Assembly (NCBI GenBank): GCA_013390945.1
Contig: JACAUC010000013.1
Span: 1-48,097, forward strand
Length of the DNA stretch: 48,097 nucleotides
Reading direction: 5' to 3'
From: Candidatus Chloroheliaceae bacterium
Lineage (GTDB): Bacteria > Chloroflexota > Chloroflexia > Chloroheliales > Chloroheliaceae
In this document: positions 1 through 8,403 of the stretch, one piece after another
Numbering within the stretch: the first letter of the stretch is position 1
Layout: the number at the start of each line of letters is the position of its first letter
Program-made: the position numbers and the translations under genes
Notes under the pieces: generated by a model
The model's database searches: none
What the model was told of the DNA's origin: nothing
The model's input: only the letters and a program-made list of their open reading frames with translations

Positions 1-360
1 CCTACCGTAATTTAGGAAGAGTGGAAGAAGCGATAAGCTACCACGAACAAGCCCTTGCCATCTCAAGAGAGATTAGGGATCGGCGGGTTGAAGGCAACCA
101 TTTGGGCAATCTTGGTTTAGCTTACGGTGATTTAGAAAGAGTGGAAGAAGCGATAAGCTATCACGAACAAGCCCTTGCCATCTCAAGAGAGATTAAGGAT
201 CGGCGGGGTGAGGGCATCCATTTGGGCAATCTTGGTAATGCCTACCGTAATTTAGGAAGAGTGGAAGAAGCGATAAGCTACCACGAACAAGCCCTGACCA
301 TCTCAAGAGAGATTGGGGATCGGCTGGGTGAAGGCACCGCTTTGGGCAATTTGGGAGAAT
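1..360 (+). repeat. 120-bp coding tandem repeat (TPR units)
   Basis: Three consecutive 120-bp units (about 1-120, 121-240, 241-360) differ by only a few bases, for example GATTAGGGAT, GATTAAGGAT and GATTGGGGAT at equivalent positions. The near-identity at DNA level implies unit number can change by recombination. The array probably continues left of the window. Confidence 0.85.
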
Positions 361-680
361 CCTACATTGCTTTAGGGAAAATGGAAGAAGCACTCAACTA
401 TATTCAGCAATCTCTTATGATTGCCCGTGAGATTGGTCACAAAACAGGCATTGGGCATCAATTTGATAATTTTGGTTGTGCCTACGAGAAGTTGAAGAAT
501 TTGCCAAAGGCACTGGCTTATTGGCGGTGGGCGGTGGTTATTTTTACGGAAATTAAGTCGCCATACGTCAAGAAATCGCAAGGCCACCTTGATGAATTGC
601 GGGCAAAAGAGGGGGAGGAGGCTTTCGACCGCTGGTGGGCCGAAAGCGAAGCCGAATATCAGGCGATAGGTAAGGTTTAA
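1..680 (+). CDS. TPR-repeat protein, 5' end outside the window
   Basis: The reading frame is open from base 3 with no start in view, so only the C-terminal part is present, about 226 residues. The visible protein is a run of 40-residue tetratricopeptide units of the TPR_12/kinesin light chain style: each has the pattern A-YR-LGR-EEAI-Y-EQAL-ISREI-D. The first three units are also nearly identical as DNA (120-bp period, about bases 1-360), which signals recent unit duplication; later units are more diverged. The C-terminal 50 residues leave the repeat and end in an acidic Trp-containing segment. TPR arrays of this kind bind proteins, and in Chloroflexota they often form the C-terminus of NB-ARC/STAND-type regulators, but the N-terminal domain that would decide this is not visible. 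crtI follows on the opposite strand, converging with it. Confidence 0.85.
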   Translation, partial: YRNLGRVEEAISYHEQALAISREIRDRRVEGNHLGNLGLAYGDLERVEEAISYHEQALAISREIKDRRGEGIHLGNLGNAYRNLGRVEEAISYHEQALTISREIGDRLGEGTALGNLGESYIALGKMEEALNYIQQSLMIAREIGHKTGIGHQFDNFGCAYEKLKNLPKALAYWRWAVVIFTEIKSPYVKKSQGHLDELRAKEGEEAFDRWWAESEAEYQAIGKV

Positions 681-687
681 CCCTATA

Positions 688-2166
688 TCAGATAGATTGG
701 CTAATCAACCGTTCGGCAATAATCGCGGAGGCGAGTACACCGGGCAAACCTGCTCCCGGATGCGTCCCGGCTCCTACAATATAGAGATTGTCAAAATCTT
801 CCGAGCGGTTGTGAGGACGGAACCAAGCCGATTGAAGTAGAAGCGGTTGCACCGCAAAACTGGCTCCCAAGTAGCTATTCAACTCGTGCTGGAAATAGCG
901 CGGGTCTACCATATGCTCCACTACAATATTCTGCTGCAAATCTGGTAGATAATTTTCCTCTAGGAATTTCATAATGGTGTCGCGGTAAGGCTTGGCGGCC
1001 TTGGCCCAATCAATCTCCGAACCCATATTGGGGACTGGGGAGAGTACATAGAAGGACTCGCAGCCATCGGGAGCCACTGTTGGGTCTGTTTTGGAGGGCC
1101 GATGCAGATAGAGCGAAAAATCTTTAGGCAACGCCTTATTCCCAAAAATCTCCTTCAGCAAATCCTTATAGCGTTCACCCAAAATAATGCTGTGGTGGGC
1201 TAGATTGCTCTCATCATAGCGGCGTTTGGTGCCAAAATAAATCACCACCAGCGACATACTATACTTGATGCCCTCGATACGGCGATTGCTATTCTTGCGG
1301 CGATAGCGTTCGGGGATCAGTTTGCGGTAGGTATTGGCTACATCTCCATTCGAGACGATAATATCAGAACGATGTACGGTTCCATCGGCAAGGCGAACCC
1401 CCATTACGCAACGGTCTTGCACCAAAATTTCTTGTACTTCGGAATTGAGATGGATTTTGCCGCCCAATTCCTCCAAGAGCTTTACCATTGCGGCGATGAT
1501 GGCTCCCGTGCCACCCATGGCATAGAGAATACCCCACTCCTGTTCTAGGTAATCTACCAAAGCATAGATCGAGGGAGCGGTAAAAGGATTGCCGCCAATA
1601 AGCAAAGGGTGAAACGAGAAGCAACGGCGCAAAAATTCATCCTTAAAGAACTGAGCTACATATTGATAGACACTCAGATATGATTTTGCCATGATTAAAT
1701 CGGGGGCGACTTTGAACATATCAATTAAACTTAGGAAGGGATAATCAATTAGGGCAAACCCCTTTTCAAAGATGAATTTCGAGGTTTTCATAAAACGGGT
1801 ATAATTCGCCGCGTCTGCCGGGTTCCGCTCGGCCATTTGGCGCAAAATCGAAGCCTCATCGCTGTTATAGTCAAAGTAGCGCCCCTTATGATCGAAGATG
1901 CGGTAATAGGGATTGCATTTCACCAATTCAAAATAATCTTCCCGACGTTTACCTGCTGCCTTCCAGAGATCGTCAAACATAAAGGGGGCAGTAATGACGG
2001 TTGGACCAGCGTCAAACTTAAAACCATCTTGCTCAAAGACGTAGGCCCGACCACCCGGCTTGTCGCGCTTCTCAAAAAGATTCACTTTATGTCCCTTAGC
2101 CGCCAACCGAATAGCTGCCGCCAAGCCGCCAAAACCGCTCCCAATAACGATAATATCTTTTTGCAT
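688..2166 (-). CDS. crtI: CrtI-type phytoene/carotene desaturase
   Basis: FAD-dependent carotene desaturase that introduces conjugated double bases-free C=C bonds into phytoene-type C40 precursors at the membrane surface. The N-terminus has the dinucleotide-binding motif [15 protein letters not shown] followed by [11 protein letters not shown], and the C-terminus has the family signature [20 protein letters not shown] place the start at the ATG at 2166 (492 aa) because the Rossmann motif normally begins within about ten residues of the start; an upstream in-frame ATG at 2202 would add 12 residues and lies very close to its AAGGAAAG sequence, so it remains possible. The end product (neurosporene, lycopene, or a more desaturated carotene) cannot be told from sequence, and CrtN/CrtD/CrtO-like relatives are the alternatives. 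No other carotenoid gene is adjacent; the upstream region is a repeat-rich spacer. Confidence 0.85.
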   Translation of the reverse strand: MQKDIIVIGSGFGGLAAAIRLAAKGHKVNLFEKRDKPGGRAYVFEQDGFKFDAGPTVITAPFMFDDLWKAAGKRREDYFELVKCNPYYRIFDHKGRYFDYNSDEASILRQMAERNPADAANYTRFMKTSKFIFEKGFALIDYPFLSLIDMFKVAPDLIMAKSYLSVYQYVAQFFKDEFLRRCFSFHPLLIGGNPFTAPSIYALVDYLEQEWGILYAMGGTGAIIAAMVKLLEELGGKIHLNSEVQEILVQDRCVMGVRLADGTVHRSDIIVSNGDVANTYRKLIPERYRRKNSNRRIEGIKYSMSLVVIYFGTKRRYDESNLAHHSIILGERYKDLLKEIFGNKALPKDFSLYLHRPSKTDPTVAPDGCESFYVLSPVPNMGSEIDWAKAAKPYRDTIMKFLEENYLPDLQQNIVVEHMVDPRYFQHELNSYLGASFAVQPLLLQSAWFRPHNRSEDFDNLYIVGAGTHPGAGLPGVLASAIIAERLISQSI

Positions 2167-2202
2167 TTTTTGCCTAAGATTCGCTACGCCAAAACGTAGC
2201 AT

Positions 2203-2556
2203 CTTTCCTTTCTATATGTGGAATAGATAAATAAATAGGAAGAAGTAACACAGATGCACACAGAGAACCTCAGAGGAACACAGATAATTTAAGAAAATAA
2301 GCATATAGTTCAATTGAAACATAGCAGCTTTCAACATATATACATATATTAAAATCTGGTATCATCTCAAAATTTCGGGGTAGGGGCGTATTGCATACGC
2401 CCAATGTGAACAACCAACCCAAGTTACGTTGACCCAATTTGCGGCCAACCTGCGGCGAGTTTATTCAATAGGCCAGCCGTAACCTGGGTTACAACCCCTA
2501 CTTATTGAGATGATACAAAATCTGTGTGTATCAGTGGTTCTCCGTGTTCATCTGTG
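2203..2556. repeat. Nested inverted-repeat intergenic element
   Basis: No gene is seen here. The spacer is built of nested inverted repeats. The outer arms are 2249-2285 and 2520-2556, both of the CACAGAT-CACAGAGAACC-CACAGAT type and in opposite orientation. The inner arms are GTATCATCTCAA at 2359-2370 and TTGAGATGATAC at 2505-2516, perfect complements. Between them is a perfect hairpin GGGCGTAT-TGC-ATACGCCC (2384-2402). The right outer arm stops exactly one base before the stop codon of the leftward gene at 2557. It looks like a non-autonomous mobile or dispersed palindromic element; one arm recurs at 47865-47891. Confidence 0.7.
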
Positions 2557-4437
2557 CTAAGGTCTAAGCCAACCGCGCCGAACCAAAAACTCGCGGCCTA
2601 GGTTGCCGATTTGTACCTGCTTACTCTCTTTGTTAAATTCTAGCTTGACCCGTTCAAAATATTGGACTGTACCGACTTTGCCATCAATCACGCTCTTTTC
2701 GTCCAGTTCTTCTGAAAGAGGATAGCCAAAGCGAACCAGCCCGTTGTTGCGATCCCAGAACTGGTAGAAACCCAAGCGCAAAGTGTGTTTAGTCTGTGGG
2801 AAATAAGCTTGATCTTTGGTATTGGGAATAAAGCGGCCCGGCACATAATATTTCAAAGCCACCGCATCCCGGCCTAACAACCCCACCGAGACCTCTTGGC
2901 CCGGCTTAGCCGCTGCATCATAATCTAGGCGCACCCGCTCGAAATATTGCACCGTGCGGGTGACGTTTTGGGTAGCGATAAACTCCGAAAACTCCTCGGT
3001 AATCGGATAACCAAACGCACTCAAGCTACCATACTTATCCCAATAAGTCTTAAAACCACCCGCCAGATAGTGCTTAGTCTCGGAGAAATAAGTCTTACCG
3101 GGATCGGGTGGTGTATCCGGGGTAGGTGGGTCAACGCCTGCAGCCGGGTTTACTCCATTATAAGGCGTAAAATCCGGCTCCTTAAAGCCCGGCACCGGGG
3201 CCACGACGGTCTTGCCAAAGTCGCGGTTCTCAAAGCCGCTCAACCGTCCTTCGCTATCTAGCCCATAAAGGTAGGTGGTGTTAAGACCATTGATCGAAAT
3301 AGCGTTGCTATGGGTATTGACTGAAACAAGGTTAGGCAAGGCTTTCAGCGTGAGATTGCCGTTATTAAAAGGAGTAGAAATTTTACCTTCATCCAATTTT
3401 TGCCACTCCTGAATACCAGTGTTACGATAGAAGCCATCCCTAGTGGCAGCGTAGACAATACCGGGAAGTTGGGGGTCACTGGCGACACCATAGACTGTAT
3501 CGGGCAAACCAGTTCCTGCCGACTGCCAAACGGTCCGGTCGGGGCTGAGCCGGAAGAGTTGATTGCCATCTCCAGCATAAAGTCGGTCGCCGGGGGCATA
3601 AATTAGTACAATAATAGCCTTACGCGGATCAGGACCTTTGCTATTGTTCAAATCCCAATTGCCGAGGTCTTTCCAAGTACGCCCCCCATCGCTAGAAACC
3701 TTGACTCGCCCATAATCGGTCGTGCGTTTCCCGGAGATAAAGGCTGTGCCAATATAGAGATTAAGTGGATTATCAGGATCAATTGCAATGGTCTGAATAT
3801 TTATTTCTGGGGGTAAGTTGCCCATATCCGAGGGCTGAAAAGTTTTGCCCGCATCGCTACTATGGTAAATGCCCGCGAAAGGGCTACTGACCGCCACATA
3901 TACGGCACTTTTGTAGGCGGCAACCACTTGGATATTGCGATTCTTGAGACCTAGATTAGTCCAAGTCTTGCCACCATCGCCACTCTTGAACAATCCGCTA
4001 CCGGAGGTTCCAATGTAGATGGGGCGTTCGGGGTCTTCGCCGTCAAGTGCCAGCCCGGTTATAGCCTGACCTTTGAGTTCACTAATCTCCACGTCGGTCC
4101 ACGTCTGACCACCATCACCAGAGCGCCGAAGACCATTAGAGGTAGCCACAAAGAGTACCTGATAATCGGCGGGGTCGGCTACCAAGTCATAAACTTGCTG
4201 TAGTTCCCCTTGTGAAAGCGGCGTGAGACTAACCGGAGTAGTAGCCGAGATTCCGCCCAGTTTTGAAAGTTCTTCTTGGTTAACGTTTTGTCCGGCCCAC
4301 AAACCTAATGTTGCCAAGCCCCCTATAAATAAGAGGGCCAGCAACCCAAAGAAATACCGCCCGAACTTATTCTTGCGGGGGTAGACCTTAGCTTTAGTAG
4401 CACTCTTCTCTTCTGGTGTTGTTTCCGTCAATGGCAT
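2557..4437 (-). CDS. Membrane-anchored BNR/VPS10-like beta-propeller protein with two C-terminal QYF-type repeats
   Basis: The 626-residue protein has a cytoplasmic N-terminus rich in charge, one membrane segment (about residues 27-48), then an extracytoplasmic beta-propeller. Propeller blades show sialidase/BNR-type Asp-box motifs such as SGDGGQTWTDVEI, SGDGGKTWTNLGL, SSDAGKTFQPSDM and SSDGGRTWKDLGN (residues about 105-260), as in Ycf48-like and VPS10-like propellers. After a Pro-rich linker (about 435-455) come two copies of an 80-residue unit containing FGYPITEEF/FGYPLSEEL, TVQYFERV and LGRE. That unit is shared in looser form with three other exported proteins in this window. Function is unknown; no catalytic sialidase residues can be claimed. 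It is divergently transcribed from the exported protein at 4691, which shares the same unit. Confidence 0.7.
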   Translation of the reverse strand: MPLTETTPEEKSATKAKVYPRKNKFGRYFFGLLALLFIGGLATLGLWAGQNVNQEELSKLGGISATTPVSLTPLSQGELQQVYDLVADPADYQVLFVATSNGLRRSGDGGQTWTDVEISELKGQAITGLALDGEDPERPIYIGTSGSGLFKSGDGGKTWTNLGLKNRNIQVVAAYKSAVYVAVSSPFAGIYHSSDAGKTFQPSDMGNLPPEINIQTIAIDPDNPLNLYIGTAFISGKRTTDYGRVKVSSDGGRTWKDLGNWDLNNSKGPDPRKAIIVLIYAPGDRLYAGDGNQLFRLSPDRTVWQSAGTGLPDTVYGVASDPQLPGIVYAATRDGFYRNTGIQEWQKLDEGKISTPFNNGNLTLKALPNLVSVNTHSNAISINGLNTTYLYGLDSEGRLSGFENRDFGKTVVAPVPGFKEPDFTPYNGVNPAAGVDPPTPDTPPDPGKTYFSETKHYLAGGFKTYWDKYGSLSAFGYPITEEFSEFIATQNVTRTVQYFERVRLDYDAAAKPGQEVSVGLLGRDAVALKYYVPGRFIPNTKDQAYFPQTKHTLRLGFYQFWDRNNGLVRFGYPLSEELDEKSVIDGKVGTVQYFERVKLEFNKESKQVQIGNLGREFLVRRGWLRP

Positions 4438-4581
4438 CAGATATGCTTCCCGATTAGTTTAGTTAGGTAATCGGTCTTCCTTTCCTTTCAAGCGGGTCAA
4501 GCGTGGCTATTATAATGGCAGAGCAGGTGAATGTCCAGAAAAGGGGGATGTAGTAGTAAAGGAGTTAAAAATGCAACTTTT

Positions 4582-4603
4582 AGCTTTCCTGAAAGCTTAT
4601 AAT
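4582..4603 (+). promoter_or_regulatory. Candidate promoter -10 with abutting palindrome
   Basis: In the 253-bp gap between the divergent genes at 4437 and 4691, a perfect inverted repeat AGCTTTC-CT-GAAAGCT (4582-4597) is followed immediately by TATAAT (4598-4603). A palindrome between the -35 and -10 region is a typical operator position. No convincing -35 box is seen at 17 bp, which would fit a regulated or activator-dependent promoter. This is inferred from sequence only. Confidence 0.35.
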
Positions 4604-4690
4604 ATAGTAGGATGACCGTCAGCCGAAAGAATTTGCCAAATCCATTCGTTAATTCTTTATTACACCATCAAAGGAGCATGTTATTAGCGT

Positions 4691-6535
4691 ATGAAGAAAC
4701 TTGTTTTACCGGGTTTAGCGTTGCTAGGAGTGGTAGCGCTCTTATTAGTGGCTACTTCCGTTAGTGCCGCTATTAATTTTAGAGATCCCAGCTTTGGAAA
4801 GGTCTGGAATCGCGTAGATAAGCCCGTGGAAGAGCGTTCACAGTTGGGGCGGGGTTACACTTGGGGGCCAGTAGTACAGGGTAGCGAGGGTATTAGCGGC
4901 GAAATCTACAACACCGCTACTCGAGATGTACAATACTTCGACAAAGCCCGTATGGAAATTAACTCTAGTGCCAATCCCAACGATCTCTTTTATGTGACTA
5001 CTGGCCTACTGGTCAAAGAATTGGTGACTGGTCAGCGTCAGGATGGTGATAGCACCTTCACCAACCTGTCACCCAGCACGGTTCAAATTGCCGGTGATCC
5101 AAACGATAATGGAGCTAATACAGTAGCCCCAACCTATGCCAGTTTTCGTAGCGTAGTTACTTTTTCTGGCAATGAGAACGGTAAGCCTGCGGCCTTGGGC
5201 AGTGCCATTAATTCTCAGATTGATGTAACTGGAAACGTGAGCCAAATTAATCCGCCAGAACAACGGATTATCAAGGGCTACGATTCCAATACCCAGCATA
5301 ACATCGCCGATGTATTTGTAAACTATGGGATCCAGAACGGGGTAATCTGGAGTGGAAGTGTTTTTGAGCAAGGTTCGATCTTTTTCAATAACCCGACTTA
5401 TGTTTTGGGCCGTCCAGTCACCGAGCCTTACTGGATAAGAGCGGTAGTCAGTGGGGTGGAGAAGAATGTGTTGGTGCAACTATTTGAGCGGCGGGTGCTA
5501 ACTTATACTCCTACCAACGCCCCGGCTTTTAAGGTGGAAATGGGTAATGTAGGTCAGCACTATTACAAGTGGCGCTATGTGACCAGCGTAATAGCACCGC
5601 TACCTACTGTTACCCCTGTGCCTACTATTGTTAGTATACCCGAACCAACTGCCATGCCTCTCCCTGGCCCAACATTAGTTCCAGTGAACGGTCTGTTGGT
5701 CAATCCTAACTCTGGCCCGATTGGTCAGAAGTTCCAAGTTAGCGGCACAGGCTTTGGAGCCAATGAGAGTGTTAGCGTTTGGGAAACTGGCCCGGATATG
5801 CAAGTTACCAACTTACCCGGAGTCACCAGCGATAGTAACGGCAAGTTTATCTTTACCTATCAAGGTCACGCCCCCTCTGGCACTTATACGCTGACCGTTC
5901 ATGGTAATTCCAGTGGGGTAGAAAAACTAGGTGATCTAGTGGTTGGTGATGCCTCTGCGGTTCCGGTTCCTTCAAGCGGCTTTTTAGATGTCAATCCCGC
6001 TTCCGGCCCGGTGGGACAAAAATTCCAAATTAGCGGCACAGGCTTTGGAGTAGGCGAAATTATTACACTGTGGGAAACTGGCCCGGATATGCAAGTTACC
6101 AACTTACCCGGAGTCACCAGCGATGCCAACGGTCGGTTTACTTTTACCTATCAAGGTCACGTTCCAATTGGTATTTATACGCTGACTGCCCATGGTAACT
6201 CCAGTGGAGTAGAGAAACTGTGCGATATAGCAGTCGGCACTAACTCTGCGACTCCGGTTCCCGCGAGTGGGTTTTTAGAGGTCAACCCCGCTTCTGGCCG
6301 GGTGGGACAAAAATTCCAAATTACTGGCACGGGCTTTGGAGTAGGTGAAATAATTACACTGTGGGAGACCGATCCAAATATGGGAGTTAGTGGTTTACCG
6401 GCAATTACCAGCGATACCAACGGTCGGTTTACCTTTACCTATCAAGGCCATTCTCCGATTGGTACTTACACGGTTACAGGTCATGGTAATTCTAGTGGGG
6501 TAGAAAAGCTGTGTGACATCGTGGTTTTGGGATAA
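4691..6535 (+). CDS. Secreted protein with QYF-type domain and three IPT/Ig-like repeats
   Basis: The 614-residue protein begins with a signal peptide (MKKLVLPGLALLGVVALLL, cleavage near ATSVSA-A). Residues about 29-300 contain the motifs FGKVW, VQYFDKARMEI, TGLLVKELVTG, APTYASF, PYWIRAVV and VLVQLFERRVLTYTP, and match the C-terminal domain of the M28 peptidase at 40810 almost motif for motif. A Pro/Thr linker follows (about 300-335). Then come three repeats of about 90 residues beginning N-x-SGPIGQKFQVSGTGFG and containing FTYQGH-GTYT and NSSGVEKL; these resemble IPT/Ig-like folds that stack on cell surfaces. The second and third repeats are also very close as DNA. No enzyme domain is present, so a structural, adhesive or cell-wall role is the reasonable inference. 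A -10 box and palindrome lie at 4582-4603. Confidence 0.65.
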   Translation: MKKLVLPGLALLGVVALLLVATSVSAAINFRDPSFGKVWNRVDKPVEERSQLGRGYTWGPVVQGSEGISGEIYNTATRDVQYFDKARMEINSSANPNDLFYVTTGLLVKELVTGQRQDGDSTFTNLSPSTVQIAGDPNDNGANTVAPTYASFRSVVTFSGNENGKPAALGSAINSQIDVTGNVSQINPPEQRIIKGYDSNTQHNIADVFVNYGIQNGVIWSGSVFEQGSIFFNNPTYVLGRPVTEPYWIRAVVSGVEKNVLVQLFERRVLTYTPTNAPAFKVEMGNVGQHYYKWRYVTSVIAPLPTVTPVPTIVSIPEPTAMPLPGPTLVPVNGLLVNPNSGPIGQKFQVSGTGFGANESVSVWETGPDMQVTNLPGVTSDSNGKFIFTYQGHAPSGTYTLTVHGNSSGVEKLGDLVVGDASAVPVPSSGFLDVNPASGPVGQKFQISGTGFGVGEIITLWETGPDMQVTNLPGVTSDANGRFTFTYQGHVPIGIYTLTAHGNSSGVEKLCDIAVGTNSATPVPASGFLEVNPASGRVGQKFQITGTGFGVGEIITLWETDPNMGVSGLPAITSDTNGRFTFTYQGHSPIGTYTVTGHGNSSGVEKLCDIVVLG

Positions 6536-6565
6536 CCTTTTAGGTAGGGGTTTCTTGTTGTGACG

Positions 6566-6693
6566 AGGGCTGTTGCAAAGTCCCGATCCGACAAGTTGGG
6601 TGGTAGGTCAAGATCAACTGACGGCAACCAGTTGATTTTCACATACCACTACTCTTGCCAGATTGGATAGCTCTCCGACTTTGCAACAGCCCT
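6566..6693. mobile_element. 128-bp MITE with IS-like terminal inverted repeats
   Basis: AGGGCTGTTGCAAAGTC (6566-6582) and its perfect complement GACTTTGCAACAGCCCT (6677-6693) bound 94 bp of non-coding DNA. TIRs with the core CTGTTGCAAA are characteristic of several DDE insertion-sequence families. No transposase is present, so this is a non-autonomous derivative needing a transposase elsewhere in the genome. It sits between two convergent genes. The last two bases of the right TIR form part of the TAG stop codon (6692-6694) of the leftward gene. A target-site duplication cannot be assigned with confidence. Confidence 0.75.
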
Positions 6694-7516
6694 ATTGTTG
6701 TACCGAGGCTTGTTCGGCTCTGAACTTCTCTACTTCGGCCTTAAAACGCGCTTGCTCGGCTCTGAACTTCTCCACTTCGGCCTTAAAACGCTCCTGTTCG
6801 GCTTTGAACTCTTCTTGTTGAGCTAGGACTTGCTCGGCTTTAAAAATTTCCTGTTCGGTGGGGGTTAAGTGCCTGTTACCCTTATAGTCATACAACCAGA
6901 GGTTAGCCCCATTCTCTACCAGCCAGCTTTCCAATTCTTCGCTCCAGACCCAGCCCCGCTCATCGCATCCCGACTCGATATAATGTCCTTCGGTTAGCCA
7001 CCAAGCTTTGAGGCGTGGGCCTTCCCAGAGTCGCTTCTCATGGGGGTCATAGACGTAATATTCATGGGCTTGGATAGCTTCGGCATATACTTGCCACTTA
7101 CGTCCTATATCTTCGGTGTAGGTGTGCGGTGAAGCGATCTCCAAAACTACATTTGGTGGTGGGTTATAGTTATCGAGGGTGTAACTGGTACTATCGTTGG
7201 CTTGTACCCTTTTAATAAAGACCAAATCGGGCGTAATAGCAATATGGAGAAAACGCCTCTCTTCCACTGCGGCGTTTTCATCGGCCAGAATTTTAGCCTG
7301 CAAGAGCAGGTTCAACTTAATACTACAAACCTGCTTCTGGTAGAGAAAGGTCAATAGATCAAGTAAGTAGAGTGCTAAACTAGAATGGCTAGGCGGTTCT
7401 ACTATACGTTCGCCATTTTTTTGATAAAAAAGAGAAGTATCCTCATAGATATAAGGAAGCCCGTTCTTGTAGAAAATCGGCCACCCGGATAATGGCAAAT
7501 CCAGTTCAGTACTCAA
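6692..7516 (-). CDS. Uma2-family (DUF820) PD-(D/E)XK nuclease-like protein with coiled-coil tail
   Basis: The 274-residue protein has the Uma2 core with the PD-(D/E)XK-type residues in order: TPDLVF (D), VVLEIASP (E) and GRKWQVYAEA (K), followed by the conserved EYYVYDP strand. Uma2 proteins are common in cyanobacteria and Chloroflexota, often in many copies, and their biological role is not settled. The last 60 residues are a Glu/Lys/Arg/Gln-rich coiled coil with the repeat RFKAEVEKFRAEQ, present as two almost identical 42-bp DNA units (about 6720-6803). The start is TTG at 7516. The stop codon overlaps the end of a MITE, so the original C-terminus may have been longer or different. Confidence 0.75.
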   Translation of the reverse strand: MSTELDLPLSGWPIFYKNGLPYIYEDTSLFYQKNGERIVEPPSHSSLALYLLDLLTFLYQKQVCSIKLNLLLQAKILADENAAVEERRFLHIAITPDLVFIKRVQANDSTSYTLDNYNPPPNVVLEIASPHTYTEDIGRKWQVYAEAIQAHEYYVYDPHEKRLWEGPRLKAWWLTEGHYIESGCDERGWVWSEELESWLVENGANLWLYDYKGNRHLTPTEQEIFKAEQVLAQQEEFKAEQERFKAEVEKFRAEQARFKAEVEKFRAEQASVQQ

Positions 7517-7637
7517 TTCGTTGCTCGTCCTTTGCTAAAGTTCAAACTAAGCTCAACCGGAAGGTTCGTTCGCCTAAATTTCCGGTCTAAAACCTGCTTG
7601 AATTATAGCCTAACCGTCTATTTTTCGCTAGAGTGGA

Positions 7638-8315
7638 TCAACTTCTTGGAAAAGGCAATACCCAGATCCAGATGGCGAGGACAAAGGCCCATCCTCCGGC
7701 AATTACAAAGAGGTGAAAGATTTCATGAAAGCCTAGGATGCGTGGAAAAGGATTAGGCCAACGCAGACCATAGACCACTCCGCCAAGAGTGTAAAGAGTG
7801 CCACCCAGAAAAAGCATAAAGACCGCCAGCCAAGGCAGCATGCCCAAGATGGAGGGTAGTATCATAAGGCTGACCCAACCCATACCCAGATAGAGGCCCG
7901 TTCGTACCCAGCGTGGGGTAGAAGGTCTGAAGAGAGCCAAGACTACTCCTGAACCAGCCAACAGCCAGATAGTAATCAGGGTCAGGTTGCGCTGCCAAGC
8001 GGTTAGTACATTAAAACAAATGGGGGTGTAGGTTCCGGCAATGACTAAAAAGATATTGGCATGGTCAATGGCACGTAAACGACGCTGCCAGTTTCCGCGC
8101 CAAGTGCCAATATGGTAAATAGCACTGACACTATAAAGGGCGAGGGTGCTAAGCCCAAAGATCAGTAATGAAAATAGTCGGGGTAAATCCTCCCGACTAC
8201 TCCAGCATAAAACGACTATTAAAGGCAAACTGCATAAAGCTGCCCCAGCGTGAAACCAGCCCCGCAAAAGAGGTTTCCCCGGTAAAACAGCATTAGCCTC
8301 TTGTGGATGTACCAA
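7638..8315 (-). CDS. PAQR/hemolysin III family membrane protein
   Basis: The protein (225 aa) has about seven membrane segments. It carries the family motifs YSVSAIYHIG (the S-x3-H of TM2), RAIDHANIFLVIAGTYTP (the D-H pair and GTYTP of TM3), and GFHEIFHLFVIAGG near the C-terminus (the HExxH-like pair). These His/Asp residues bind a metal in the superfamily. The assignment is to the hemolysin III/YqfA/TrhA branch, often linked with membrane-energy or fatty-acid homeostasis rather than haemolysis. It starts at TTG 8315 with AGGTGG about nine bases upstream. It stands alone between Uma2 and the large membrane protein at 8404, all on the minus strand. Confidence 0.85.
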   Translation of the reverse strand: MVHPQEANAVLPGKPLLRGWFHAGAALCSLPLIVVLCWSSREDLPRLFSLLIFGLSTLALYSVSAIYHIGTWRGNWQRRLRAIDHANIFLVIAGTYTPICFNVLTAWQRNLTLITIWLLAGSGVVLALFRPSTPRWVRTGLYLGMGWVSLMILPSILGMLPWLAVFMLFLGGTLYTLGGVVYGLRWPNPFPRILGFHEIFHLFVIAGGWAFVLAIWIWVLPFPRS

Positions 8316-8403
8316 ATTCTCTTTCCACCTTTCTTAATTTATCAGGTTTTGCTCTAACGTTGGGAAAGATTAAGTGCTTGAGGTAATTTAAGTGGTGCGA
8401 GTG

